From assembly GCA_003599575.1 (NCBI GenBank), contig QZKV01000042.1, positions 1 through 64,000 on the forward strand: a DNA stretch of 64,000 nucleotides, written 5' to 3'. Below, in pieces: positions 33,773 to 44,400 of this stretch (position 1 is the first letter of the stretch; the number at the start of each line of letters is the position of its first letter). Made by a program: the position numbers and the translations under genes. Under the pieces are notes generated by a model, which worked only from the letters and a program-made list of their open reading frames with translations, was not told the origin of the DNA and made no database searches. This DNA comes from Desulfobacteraceae bacterium. Its GTDB lineage: Bacteria; Desulfobacterota; Desulfobacteria; Desulfobacterales; Desulfosarcinaceae.

Positions 33773-36700
33773 AAAAGAGAAATATCTGAGCATCTATCAG
33801 GGAGAACTGTCCACGATCTATAAAACCCGGTATGCCCGCGGGCGGGCGGATGGCGGATATGGACGTGCCTGTTGGGGCGATGGCATCCTGGAACTGATGG
33901 CCCGATGGGAGATCCGGTCTTTGTTGGATGTCGGCTGCGGCTATGGACGCTTTTGCGATGCGGCCGCACGGTTCGTTCCTCGCGTAATCGGTCTGGATAT
34001 CGCCTCGGTTGCCAGCGGCAATATCATCGACAATCCGGCCATCGAGTTCATCGACGGGGAAGCGAAAAAGCTGCCCCTCCCTGACCGATCGGTCGAGTGG
34101 GTCACCAGCTTCGATTGCCTCGAGCACTGCCTGGAAGAGGATATCGACACGATCTTGACGGAATTCGACCGCGTGGCCACCAAGGGATTTGTCCTGTCTA
34201 TTTCCTATGACCCGGATCACTGCGCGGGCGTACCCTTGCACATGACCGTCCGGCCGGAAGCATGGTGGATCGAAAAACTGCGCCGCTATGGCGAAGTGGC
34301 CAAAGCCGGCCGGGTACCCATCACCGGCGTTCCCTATCTGATTTGCCGAAAGCCGATCCCCAAAAGGGTTATCTGTTACTGCGTCGGCGGATTGGGCAAC
34401 CGGTTGCTGCCGCTGGCTTCGTGTGTCGAACTGGCGCGCCGCACCGGACGGCAATTGGTCATTTTATGGCGCAATGACGATTTTCGCTGCCAGGTTGCGT
34501 TCAGGGAGCTTTTTGAAAACCAGATCCCCACTCTGAGCGATGCCGACATGGAACAGATCCGCGCCCCAAAAATCTACGCCGATATGAACGACGTCTCTTT
34601 TGAAGCGGCCTTGAACCAGAAAAGCGCTCTTTCTGACTTGGTCCTGCAATACGGTGCCGCAGATCGGAACGCCGTGAGCCTGGAGGACGAAAACCAGGAT
34701 GTAATTGTCTATCACAACCACCTGATCCCCACCCTGGACAGGGATCAGATCCGCCGTTTCCTCCAGCAATTGCGGCCGATTCCGGAACTGCAATCTCGAA
34801 TCGATGCTTTTGCCGCAGAACAAGGCATCGACCGTACCGTCATGGGCGTACATGCCCGCGGCACCGACTTCAACGTGGATGTCCAGCGCTATGCCGAGAA
34901 AATCAGCAAGGTCCTTAAGCAGCGACAACAGCAGCGCTTTTTGGTCTGCTCCGACGATCCCCAATATGAACGGCAATTGAAAGAGATGTTCCCTGACAAT
35001 ATCATCGTGCGCCCTAAGCAGGACCACGTGCGCCGGGCCGACGGACAAGCCGGCTGGATCAACAACACCCTGACCTCCAAGGCCGCCGTGCAGGAGGCGG
35101 TCGTGGACATGTACCTGCTTGCCCGCACCGATTTCAAGATTTTCCATCAAGGCAGTTCGTTCGCCTTCCTGGTGCATTTGCTCCGGCAACCGTTGCCGTC
35201 GGCAGCGAAGGAACACGCCGCGGGAGCGCCGGCACAGCAAATGCCGGAAGATTTGCGACCGGCCTATACCATGAACGGCCGGATTCCGGTGCAGCATTGG
35301 TACATAGACGAATCCAGGCGCGATAACAATTTGCATTATACCAGGGACCTGCTGGCACAACTGATTGCACTGGCGGAAAGGCGAAGCTCCTGCAATTACG
35401 GCGACACCGATCAGTGGCTGTACCGCATGTTGGACCGCTTCCCAATCGCCGGCCGGCGCATTCTCGTGATGGGTTCGCAGGTGCCTTTTTACGAGGCGGT
35501 TTGTCTGGCCTACGGCGCCCATCCCACCACGGTGGAATTTCAAAAAATTCGTTCGGATCATGACGGCGTGAAGACCATGACGGTGGCGGAATTGGCGCAG
35601 TGCCAGGAGCCGTTCGATGCGGCCATCAGCATCTCCACCTTCGAGCATACCGGACTCGGGCGTTACGGCGATCCCCTGGACCCGGACGGCGATCTTAAGG
35701 CCATGATGATGCTGCGCACCAAGATCAAGCATCAAGGGCTGCTCTTTCTTGCGGTTCCCATGAGCAAAGATACGATCGTCTGGAATGCCCATCGCATTTA
35801 CGGTCATCTGCGTTTTCCCCACTTGATCGCCGGATGGGACCTGCTGGCCTCGGCGGGAAGCCATGCGGATTCGAAGACCTATGCCGGAGAGCCGTATTTT
35901 CAGCCCATTCACGTCCTTCGGAACAACACCGAGCAGCACATCGACATCCTCACGAACCTGTTCAAACAGCATCCCAATCCTGTATTCGTGGAAACCGGTA
36001 CCGCTTTGGGACGCGGGGTGAAAGCCGCATTGCGCGCTGGTTTTAAAACCATTTACAGCATTGAGGAAGACCAGGAACTGGCCGCTTTCAACCGTTCGCA
36101 ATTCGCAGGCCAGGGCAATGTGCATATACTGCACGGCGAAAGCCGCAAAGTGCTGCCCGAAATTTTAGGATTTCTGGATACACCGGCGACCTTCTGGCTC
36201 GATGCGCATCGCACGGGCGGTGGCTTGAAGGGCGGCCAGGCGCCCTACCCTCTGCTTGAAGAGTTGCATCTCATCCATTCTCATCCCATTCGCACGCATA
36301 CCCTGCTCATTGACGACCGGCGTTTGTTTGAAAGTGAGTTCGGAATGCGCGAAGAGAATGTACGTGAAGCCATTTTGCACATCAATCCGGATTACCGTTT
36401 GAGTACAGCCGACAGCACACCCGGTGAACCCGCTTACGGGCGCAACGATATCCTGGTGGCCGCGCCGCCCGCGGCCGATTCGGTCGCAATGCATACGCCA
36501 GACAGCGGCTCCGTCCGAAAGTTGCACCACGATTCAATGGCAAACCGGATTTTGTACTTCTGCCCGGAGGTTGCATTTGCATCGGCCGGTGTGCGGAGGC
36601 TCTACCGCCATGTGGCGGCCTTGGAGCGCAGGGGATTCAATGCCTTCGTCCTGCACCGGCGCAAGGATTTCAAAGCGCCCGGCCAACTATGTGTGCCGCA

Positions 36701-37475
36701 TCTAAGTCTCGATCAAATCCAGCTGACCGGCCGCGATATTGTGGTCATACCGGAAGGACATCCCAACATCATGCATGCCTTGCGCGACGCTGCCTGCCGG
36801 CGTTTCGTCATCGCCCTGAACTGGGACTATATCTACAAGACTTTGCCGGATCAGATGGATTGGCGGATGTTCGGCATCGAGCGCGTTCTGGTGGTCTCGC
36901 CCGTTATCGGCAACATGATCTCCTGGGCCATGCGCCTGCCCATTCATCTGCTGGATTCTTCCATTGATCAGGATCTTTATTACCATGAACCGGCCGGCAA
37001 GTTGCCGCAGGTGGTCTATATCCAGCGCAAAGCCGCCTGTATCGATGTGCTGAAACGAATTCTCCGGTCACGCAAAGTCGATTACATCGATCGCATCCCA
37101 TGGCACCCATTGGCCGATCTGTCTGAACCGGAGTATGCCGCCGAAATCCGCAAGGCATCTGTTTTTCTCAATCTGTCGTCAGCCGAGGGTTTTCCCACCA
37201 GCTGCATGGAAGCGATGGCGGCGGGCACGCTGGTGGTGGGATTTGACGGTGTGGGGGGAAAGCAGTTGTTGCGGGGTGGTGAAAATTGCCTGCTGGCGCC
37301 CACCGGAGATTATGTCACTCTGGCATACGCCCTGGCGCCCGTGCTGGACAGTATGCTGGCCGGCGAAACAGCTGCATGTGGCAAAATGATTGCGGGCGGT
37401 TTGAAGACGGTCCAGCACATGACAGCGGAAAAAGAGGCCCAATCGCTGGTTGAGTTCTGGCAGAGTGTTGTGTGA
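33765..37475 (+). CDS. Five-domain methyltransferase-glycosyltransferase megaprotein
   Basis: 1236 aa from ATG 33765 (AGGAAAG nine nt upstream). Domains: (1) residues about 45-195, SAM methyltransferase, RSLLDVGCGYGRFCDAAARF, VTSFDCLEHC; (2) about 200-480, fucosyltransferase-like GT-B (NodZ/O-fucosyltransferase type), CYCVGGLGNRLLPLASCVEL, VMGVHARGTDFNV, FKIFHQGSSFAFLVHLL; (3) about 505-700, DUF268-like, ILVMGSQVPFYEAVCLAYGA, AISISTFEHTGLGRYGDPLD; (4) about 735-900, second Rossmann methyltransferase-like part, FVETGTALGRGVKAALRAGF, FWLDAHRTGGG; (5) about 925-1236, GT4-like with LNLSSAEGFPTSCMEAMAAG. No transmembrane segments. Probably builds and methylates an oligosaccharide on one scaffold. 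The frame is continuous, so the fusion is real in this assembly. Domain identities are motif-based; domain 2 donor is uncertain. Confidence 0.85.
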   Translation: MNEKEKYLSIYQGELSTIYKTRYARGRADGGYGRACWGDGILELMARWEIRSLLDVGCGYGRFCDAAARFVPRVIGLDIASVASGNIIDNPAIEFIDGEAKKLPLPDRSVEWVTSFDCLEHCLEEDIDTILTEFDRVATKGFVLSISYDPDHCAGVPLHMTVRPEAWWIEKLRRYGEVAKAGRVPITGVPYLICRKPIPKRVICYCVGGLGNRLLPLASCVELARRTGRQLVILWRNDDFRCQVAFRELFENQIPTLSDADMEQIRAPKIYADMNDVSFEAALNQKSALSDLVLQYGAADRNAVSLEDENQDVIVYHNHLIPTLDRDQIRRFLQQLRPIPELQSRIDAFAAEQGIDRTVMGVHARGTDFNVDVQRYAEKISKVLKQRQQQRFLVCSDDPQYERQLKEMFPDNIIVRPKQDHVRRADGQAGWINNTLTSKAAVQEAVVDMYLLARTDFKIFHQGSSFAFLVHLLRQPLPSAAKEHAAGAPAQQMPEDLRPAYTMNGRIPVQHWYIDESRRDNNLHYTRDLLAQLIALAERRSSCNYGDTDQWLYRMLDRFPIAGRRILVMGSQVPFYEAVCLAYGAHPTTVEFQKIRSDHDGVKTMTVAELAQCQEPFDAAISISTFEHTGLGRYGDPLDPDGDLKAMMMLRTKIKHQGLLFLAVPMSKDTIVWNAHRIYGHLRFPHLIAGWDLLASAGSHADSKTYAGEPYFQPIHVLRNNTEQHIDILTNLFKQHPNPVFVETGTALGRGVKAALRAGFKTIYSIEEDQELAAFNRSQFAGQGNVHILHGESRKVLPEILGFLDTPATFWLDAHRTGGGLKGGQAPYPLLEELHLIHSHPIRTHTLLIDDRRLFESEFGMREENVREAILHINPDYRLSTADSTPGEPAYGRNDILVAAPPAADSVAMHTPDSGSVRKLHHDSMANRILYFCPEVAFASAGVRRLYRHVAALERRGFNAFVLHRRKDFKAPGQLCVPHLSLDQIQLTGRDIVVIPEGHPNIMHALRDAACRRFVIALNWDYIYKTLPDQMDWRMFGIERVLVVSPVIGNMISWAMRLPIHLLDSSIDQDLYYHEPAGKLPQVVYIQRKAACIDVLKRILRSRKVDYIDRIPWHPLADLSEPEYAAEIRKASVFLNLSSAEGFPTSCMEAMAAGTLVVGFDGVGGKQLLRGGENCLLAPTGDYVTLAYALAPVLDSMLAGETAACGKMIAGGLKTVQHMTAEKEAQSLVEFWQSVV

Positions 37476-37509
37476 AGCGGGAGCATGCAACAATTATAGT
37501 GTAGTGGAA

Positions 37510-37594
37510 ATCGTGCTCGTACTCGTACGCGTCCTCGTGCTCTGAGAGAAAAGAATCGAGTACGAGGACGCGTACGCGTACGAGTACGAATAGA
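37510..37594. repeat. Inverted repeat built of hexamer units
   Basis: The left arm (37511-37542) consists of hexamers TCGTGC-TCGTAC-TCGTAC-GCGTCC-TCGTGC-TC. The right arm (37557-37590) consists of GAGTACGAGGACGCGTACGC followed by GTACGAGTACGA. The arms are complementary apart from a few positions and flank a 14-nt loop, giving a hairpin of about 32 bp. It lies in the 167-nt gap between two plus-strand genes. Different from the element at 4099-4240 in unit length and sequence but the same architecture: short tandem units arranged as an inverted repeat. Confidence 0.85.
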
Positions 37595-37642
37595 CTCGAA
37601 AGAGATACGGCATCCGTATGTCTGATTAAGAGATAAAAAACC

Positions 37643-38983
37643 ATGTGCGGATTCATTTTCACCAACAAGCCGGTTGACGATGTGCAGCGGGTCAACCGCT
37701 ATATTCAACTCCGGGGGCCCGACCACACCAGCGAAATCCACCGCGGAAGCTATACCTTCATTCACAACCTGCTCAGCATCACCGGCGCTTTTACACCACA
37801 GCCCACGATGAGCGACGATCAAGCTGTTTTTTGCCTGTTCAATGGCGAAATCTACAACTTCCAGGAGTTCGGGGAGTTCGAAAACGATGCGCTGTGCCTG
37901 ATTCCGCTCTATCAAGCGCACGGCCCGGCTTTCACGCGCCACCTGGACGGCGAATTTGCCATTGTGCTGGTCGATTTCAGCGCCAATTGTCTGGTGGTCA
38001 GCACCGATGTGTTCGCCACCAAACCGCTCTGGATGGCCATCGAAGGGCGCCGGGTGGGACTGGCCAGCTACGCGTCGGCCCTGCTCGAATTGGGCTTTGC
38101 CCATCCGGAGAAACTTCCCGCCAACACGACCTGGGTGTTCGCCCTGGAGGAATTGTCCTTGCAGGAGCGTTTCACGGTTTTCGACTTTGATCCCCGGCAC
38201 CAGGAGAAAACCGGTTGCGACGATTGGACGGCCGCTTTCCAAAAAGCGATCCGCAAGCGCGCCGTACGCAATGTGCGCGAAAAGATCTTCATCGGATTAA
38301 GCAGCGGATATGACAGCGGATCGATCGCGTGCGAGTTGTCCGTGCAACAGGTGCCTTTCAAGGCCTATACTCTGATGGGCCGCGAAAACCCCAAGGTGCT
38401 GGCCGAGCGCCACGCGCGCATCCGGCCGCATGCGGAAATGGAACTGCTGCCGGATGATCCGGCCGTAAGAAACGCCACCCACGGCTTTCTGATGGCCCAC
38501 GTGGAATCATTTTACTACCGCATCTATTCCGGTTCCAGCAATTATAATGAATTCAATCTGGATTTGCGCGACGACCATGGCGCTACCAGCCTGGGCATGG
38601 TGGCGGTCGCCGCGCGGCGCGACGGGCGCAAAATTTATCTGTCCGGACAGGGCGCCGACGAAATATTTGCCGACTACGGTTTCAACGGCCATAAAATCTA
38701 CCCCCACAGCAATTTCGGAGGACGCTTCCCTGAAGATCTGGCGGCCATCTTCCCCTGGCCGAGCTTCTACGACAGCTCGATGCTCTCCTATCTGGCCAAA
38801 GAAGAGTATGTCGCCGGGGCATATGGATTGGAAGCGCGCTATCCCTTTCTCGATCCCGCGGTGGTCCAGGAGTTTTTATGGCTGAGCAGTGATTTGAAGA
38901 ACAAATGGTACAAATCGGTTTTGCATCACTATTTAGTATCCCATGACTTCCCCATGGGAGTAAACCAGAAATTTGGATTTTAG
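37643..38983 (+). CDS. Asparagine-synthase-like amidotransferase (short form)
   Basis: 446 aa. The N-terminal Ntn glutaminase domain has the catalytic Cys2 (MCGFIFTN), LRGPDHTS and FNGEIYNFQEF. The synthetase domain carries IFIGLSSGYDSGSIACEL, where the usual SGGxDS pyrophosphate loop reads SSGYDS, and later IYLSGQGADEIFADYG. It is much shorter than ordinary AsnB (about 550-620 aa), with shortened inter-motif regions. Function probably amide transfer to a sugar or sugar-nucleotide carboxyl, by analogy with AsnB-like proteins in polysaccharide clusters, rather than asparagine supply. ATG 37643 has only a weak ribosome site (AAGAGAT). Confidence 0.82.
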   Translation: MCGFIFTNKPVDDVQRVNRYIQLRGPDHTSEIHRGSYTFIHNLLSITGAFTPQPTMSDDQAVFCLFNGEIYNFQEFGEFENDALCLIPLYQAHGPAFTRHLDGEFAIVLVDFSANCLVVSTDVFATKPLWMAIEGRRVGLASYASALLELGFAHPEKLPANTTWVFALEELSLQERFTVFDFDPRHQEKTGCDDWTAAFQKAIRKRAVRNVREKIFIGLSSGYDSGSIACELSVQQVPFKAYTLMGRENPKVLAERHARIRPHAEMELLPDDPAVRNATHGFLMAHVESFYYRIYSGSSNYNEFNLDLRDDHGATSLGMVAVAARRDGRKIYLSGQGADEIFADYGFNGHKIYPHSNFGGRFPEDLAAIFPWPSFYDSSMLSYLAKEEYVAGAYGLEARYPFLDPAVVQEFLWLSSDLKNKWYKSVLHHYLVSHDFPMGVNQKFGF

Positions 38984-39055
38984 GCGCCCTTGAGTGCAAC
39001 GGGCTTTTCAGGCAAAGATATTTAAGCGTTATCCGGCAGATGAAATCGCAGGAAC

Positions 39056-41434
39056 ATGGCAAACCTTTCAGAAAACGATCCGCGCAACGATAGTATCGAC
39101 CCTGGTGTCGTCTTGAGCCGGGATCGGGATCTGTTTCATCTGGCCCGCTTGGCCATGCAAAAAAACGAACTGGACCGGGCCGGTTTGCTGATACAGCAGG
39201 CCATCGCCATCTGCCCGGAACAGGTGTTGTACCGGCGCGCCTTAGGCGAGCTGCTGCTGATGCGCCAATGCCACGGCGAAGCGCTGGAGGCCTTCCGCGA
39301 GGCTTTATCGATCCAACCACATTCCGCAGAGATCCATTTCTCCATGGGTCTGGCGGCGGGCGGAGCAGGAGATCCGCAACAATCGGTCGATCACTACGCG
39401 CAGGCAGTCGCATTGTCTCCGCTTTGGCCCGAAGCCTGGTTCAATTTCGGCGCCATGCTTCAGCATCTCAGACGCACGCAGGCCGCCGCGGATGCATTCC
39501 GCAAAGCCGCGGATCTGCGCCCCGACTGGGCCACTGCGTGGATCAATTTGGGCGCCGTTTTGGAGCAAAGCGGACAGGACGAGCGCGCATTTGACTGTTG
39601 GCAGCGTGCGTTGGCGCTCGATCCGACCAACAGCCCGGCTCATTATAACTGCGGGATGGTCCATCAAAAAATGGGCCGGCTGGATGCGGCCATCCACGCC
39701 TATGAGCAGGCGTTGCAAAATGATCCGCAAATGGCCAAGGCACACCTGAATCTGGGAATCTGCCATCAACAAAAAGGAGTCGTGCAGGCGGCCGTGCACA
39801 GCTACCGGCGGGCCATAGCGATTCAGCCTGAGTATGCCCGGGCCTGGTACAACCTGGCCGGCGCCTTGGTTCCGCTGGGGCAGTGGGATGAGACAATCGC
39901 ATGCTATGAAAAAGTGATCGCCCTGGAGCCTGAAAATGACGCCGCCCATCTGAACCTGGCCGTCGCCTTGCGCAAACAGGAGCGCATCGGCGAGGCCCTG
40001 GTGTATTGTCGTAAGGCCTTGTCCATCACCCCGCATTTTGCCGAGGCCCAAGTTTATCTGTTCCAATTGGCCCAGCATGCCTGCGATTGGCGTCAGGCCG
40101 AACAAGCGGCCCCGGATCTCGACCGGTTGAGTGCCGCGCAGTTGGACAGCGGCCGCAAACCATCCGAATCCCCTCTGCTCAGTTTGCGGCGCCACGCGGA
40201 CCCCGCCAAGAATTTGGCCGTGGCCAGGGCATGGAGCGGTTCGGTGAACGCACGCGCCATGCAAATGTCCGGCCGCCCTGAGTTTGACCATGCGCCCCGA
40301 TCCGGCAATGGCGTGATCCGCGTCGGTTACATCTCTCAGGATTTCAAGGAACATGCGGTGGCCCATCACCTGCGCGGGCTGCTGCGCGCGCATAACCGCG
40401 AGCGCTTCAGGATTTACCTGTACGCCTGCAACCCGGATGATGGCAGCTACTACCGTCAGCAACTGGCCCGCTCCAGCCCTCACTTCGTCGAGATCCATGC
40501 ATTGGACGACGCTGCCGGCGCGCAACGCATCTACAATGATCGCATCGATATTCTGGTCGACTTGATGGGACATACTCAGGGCTGCCGGCCGGAAATCCCG
40601 GCCCTGCGCCCTGCCCCCGTTCAGGTCAGTTACCTGGGATTTTTAGGCACCAGCGGCGCACCCTACATCGATTATTGCATTGTCGATCCGGTGGTCGTTC
40701 CGCCCGGACACATCCCTTATTACACGGAGAAGCTGGTTTTTTTCCCCGAATGTTACCAGGTCAACGACGACCGGCTGGCCATTGGCGACCCACCGTATCA
40801 GCGCCGTGATTTCGGTCTGAGCGAAGAGGAGGTCGTGCTGTGCAGTTTTAATCAGCCTTACAAAATCGACCGGGCCACTTTTTCGGCCTGGTTGACCATA
40901 CTGAAAGGAGCGTCCAACAGCGTGCTGTGGCTCTTGGGACAAAACAGAACCGCACGCGAGAATTTGTGCCGGGCCGCTGAAGCGGCAGGGGTGGGGGCCG
41001 AACGCCTCCGCTTTGCAGGCGCCCTGCGCATCGATCGCCATTTGGCCCGCTTGCAATTGGCCGATCTGGCCTTGGACACCTTTCCCTATAACGGCGGCGC
41101 GACCACGTCCAACGTCCTCTGGGCCGGGGTGCCCCTGCTTGCCCTGATGGGCAAGCATTTCGTTTCGCGCATGTCGGCCAGCGCCCTCATGGCCGTCGGT
41201 TTGCCCGAACTGGTCGCTCATTCCCCGGTCGAGTACATCGGCAAGGCCCTCGATCTGGTCCACGATCCCGAAAAACGAAACGCGCTGCGCAACAAGTTGG
41301 GGCGGCTGAAGAGCGACTCCGCCCTGTTCGCCACGCAACGGTTTGCCGCGCGGCTGGAATCCGCTTTCGAAAAGATGATGACTCTTTTCAACAACGGATT
41401 GACACCGCAATCGTTTTCAATAGAGTCGGAGTAA
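39056..41434 (+). CDS. TPR-containing GT41 (O-GlcNAc transferase-like) glycosyltransferase
   Basis: 792 aa. Residues about 25-345 comprise eight to nine TPR units (SAEIHFSMGLAAGGAGDPQQ, NSPAHYNCGMVHQKMGRLDA, NDAAHLNLAVALRKQERIGE). The catalytic part, about 420-770, has IRVGYISQDFKEHAVAHHLR, APVQVSYLGFLGTSGAPYID, VVLCSFNQPYKIDRATFSAW and LDTFPYNGGATTSNVLWAGV, with all key GT41 motifs intact. Second of the two canonical GT41 proteins. Start ATG 39056 (AGGAAC before it). Follows the asparagine-synthase-like gene by 72 nt. Confidence 0.9.
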   Translation: MANLSENDPRNDSIDPGVVLSRDRDLFHLARLAMQKNELDRAGLLIQQAIAICPEQVLYRRALGELLLMRQCHGEALEAFREALSIQPHSAEIHFSMGLAAGGAGDPQQSVDHYAQAVALSPLWPEAWFNFGAMLQHLRRTQAAADAFRKAADLRPDWATAWINLGAVLEQSGQDERAFDCWQRALALDPTNSPAHYNCGMVHQKMGRLDAAIHAYEQALQNDPQMAKAHLNLGICHQQKGVVQAAVHSYRRAIAIQPEYARAWYNLAGALVPLGQWDETIACYEKVIALEPENDAAHLNLAVALRKQERIGEALVYCRKALSITPHFAEAQVYLFQLAQHACDWRQAEQAAPDLDRLSAAQLDSGRKPSESPLLSLRRHADPAKNLAVARAWSGSVNARAMQMSGRPEFDHAPRSGNGVIRVGYISQDFKEHAVAHHLRGLLRAHNRERFRIYLYACNPDDGSYYRQQLARSSPHFVEIHALDDAAGAQRIYNDRIDILVDLMGHTQGCRPEIPALRPAPVQVSYLGFLGTSGAPYIDYCIVDPVVVPPGHIPYYTEKLVFFPECYQVNDDRLAIGDPPYQRRDFGLSEEEVVLCSFNQPYKIDRATFSAWLTILKGASNSVLWLLGQNRTARENLCRAAEAAGVGAERLRFAGALRIDRHLARLQLADLALDTFPYNGGATTSNVLWAGVPLLALMGKHFVSRMSASALMAVGLPELVAHSPVEYIGKALDLVHDPEKRNALRNKLGRLKSDSALFATQRFAARLESAFEKMMTLFNNGLTPQSFSIESE

Positions 41435-41494
41435 AATCACGCATGAACTGCTATTTGAGACGACCGTAAATCAATTTGTACAGGAACCTTTTCA

Positions 41495-44400
41495 ATGGAC
41501 CCCAAGAGATTGGCCGAGCAAGCGCAAGCCCGCATTGATGCCGGATGCCTGGAAGATGCCGCTGAACTGTACCGGTCTATTTTGGTTCAAGTCCCCGATG
41601 ATGCCGACACGCACCATATTCTGGGTCTGGTCTATGCCGAGCAAGCCGATTGGGGCAATGCCCGCGCGACGATCGCCGCAGCCATCCGCCTGAACCCTCA
41701 AAATGCCCTCTATTATCGCAGCCTGGGTGACGTCTGCCACTCCTCCGGAGATGTGGCTGCAGCGCTGCGCGCCTATCAGACCGCCCGGCAGTTGCACCCC
41801 GATGACGCCGATACACTGCTCAACCTGGGCAACGCCCAGCATGCGGCCGGCGCGTTGGAGCAGGCCCTGGCTTGTTATCAGAAAATTTTAAGCCTGCACC
41901 CCGAGCATGTCCCCGCGCTGAACAACATAGGTAAAACATATTATGATCAAGGGGATGTATCCACAGCCATAAAGTTTTACGATAAGGCGATAACACTCGA
42001 TGACACCTATGCGGAGGCCCGTTTCAACAAGGCCGTCGCGCTGTTGCTCAAGGGTGATTACACCAGCGGATGGGCGGCCTACGAATGGCGCTTCAAACGC
42101 AAAAGCGCCCGGCACGTTTACCCCCATGCGCTGCAAGGGCGTCGTTGGGACGGCAGCCCTTTTGACGGTGAACGCCTGTTGGTGCACTGCGAACAAGGCT
42201 TGGGCGATGTGCTGCATTTTTGCCGTTATCTGCCCATGGTCAAGGCATTGGGCGGCACGGTAATCCTGGAAGCCCCCGCGCAATTGGCCCCGCTGCTGCA
42301 GAACATGCAGTCGGTCGACGAAGTGGTGATCTTCAACCCGGCCCAACCCCCGCGCGTATCATACGACCGGTATATTCCCCTGCTGAGCCTGCCCTTGTTG
42401 ATGAAGACCACCCTGGAGAGAATACCGGCCCGAATTCCGTACCTGCAGGCCGATCCCATAAAATCCAGCCAGTGGCGCGCCAAGATCCACTCCGGCGGAT
42501 GGCGCGTGGGCCTGGTATGGTCAGGCAGTAACGTCGACCCTCAGCGGGCATGCCGCTTGGCCGATTGGCGGTCCTGGTGGTCCCGCGGGCAGATTCATTT
42601 TTACAGCCTCCAAAAGGGGCCGCCGCTCGATCAATTGTCCGGTCTCGGTGACGATCACCCTATCGTGCACATAGGGGACCGGCTCCTGGATTTCAGCGAT
42701 ACGGCCGCCGTGATCGCCAACCTTGACATGGTCATCTCGGTGGATACGGCAGCCGCCCATTTGGCCGGTGCCATGGGCAAACCGGTTTGGGTCCTGCTGC
42801 CCTTCATGCCTGATTGGCGCTGGCTGCTCGATCGCCCGGACTCCCCCTGGTATCCGACCGCCCGTCTGTTCAGGCAGAACCGGCGCAACGACTGGTCCCG
42901 GGTAATCGCCGAGGTGGGCGCGGCGCTCAAAAAACAAACCAAGGCAGCCCAAGCCCCAGCTGTCTGCGGCGCGGACGTCGCTGATCCGGCATCCGGCTTG
43001 AACATTGCGGCGCTGAAGCATTTTGAAAAAGGCGTGCAGCAAGCACAGGCCGGTGAATTCAATCCGGCGGTCAAATCGTTTCAGCAAACCATCACCCTCC
43101 AGCCGCAGTATGCCGAAGCCCACTTTGAGCTGGGGGCGGCCTACCATGCCCAAGGCCTCTTCGACCAGGCCATCGACGCCTACCGGTCGGCGTCCCGGCT
43201 GGCCCCCGCCATGCAGCCGGTCTACGCAAACCTGGGGCTGGCCCATTATCAGAAAGGTGATTTGGACCAGGCGGCCCATGCCTATGAACTGGGCATCCGA
43301 TTGCACAGGGACCTGGCCAGGCTGTTTACCAACCTGGGCGTGGTGCGCGAAGCGCAGAACCATATCGAGGAAGCCATCGAGTGCTACCAATGCGCCTTAA
43401 GGATCGATCCCGCGCATGCCGACGCCCTTTACAACCTGGGTAACATCCATCTGGCCCGCCGCCATCTGGAAAGCGCCCGCAGCTGTTACAGCAGGACGCT
43501 GCAGATCGATCCACGCCACGCCAAGGCCCTGGGCAATCTGGGCCGCACCTGCCATTTGATGGGATTTCTGGACGAGGCCCTGAAGTGTTATGACCAGGCC
43601 CTGGCCTTGAGGCCCGGCTACCCCGAAGTTCATCTGAACCGGGCCGTATCCCGGCTGCTGGTGGGACAATGGCAAGAGGGCTGGGCTGATTATGAGTGGC
43701 GTTTTCAATGCCACGATCGGCAGCGCATCTATCCCCATCAATTGTACGGAGAACGCTGGCAGGGCGCGCCGTTCGAGGGCAAGACCCTGCTGGTGCACAG
43801 CGAACAGGGGATCGGCGACGCCATTCAATACGCGCGCTACCTGCCCCTGGTCAAACAGCGCGGCGGCCGGGTTGTTTTCGAAGTGCGCCATTCATTGATG
43901 AATCTGTTTGCCTCGTTGGCAGGCGTGGATGAACTCATTGAACTGTCGGCGGACAAACCTCCCGCGGTGCACTACCAGATCCATGTGCCCCTGGGCAGCC
44001 TGCCCGGAATTTTCAAGACCATGCCCGGCAACGTGCCCTATGAGGGACCGTACCTCAAAGCCGATCCGGTCAAGACCGCGCACTGGAAACGGCGGCTGCC
44101 CGAAGCAGGTTTGAACGTGGGGCTGGTATGGGGCGGCAATGATACCTACAAGGAACGCAGCTGCAACCTGGTCGATATGGCCCCCCTGGCCTTCGTGAAA
44201 GGCATCAACTGGATCGGCCTGCAGAAGGGACCGGCGGCCGTGCAATGCCGGCCGGAGCACCTGCCCTACAACTTCAAGGTGGACAACTGGGGCGAAGCAT
44301 TCGAAGACTTCAGCGATACGGCCGCCGTCGTGACGGGTCTCGATCTGATCATCTCCATCGACACTGCGGTCGCCCATCTGTCCGGGGCCATGGGAAAACC

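Noticed and set aside
34464-36134. Minus-strand open frame of 556 aa
   Set aside because: Antisense to the five-domain glycosyltransferase gene; the His/Gly/Gln-rich translation has no domain and reflects GC-rich third positions.
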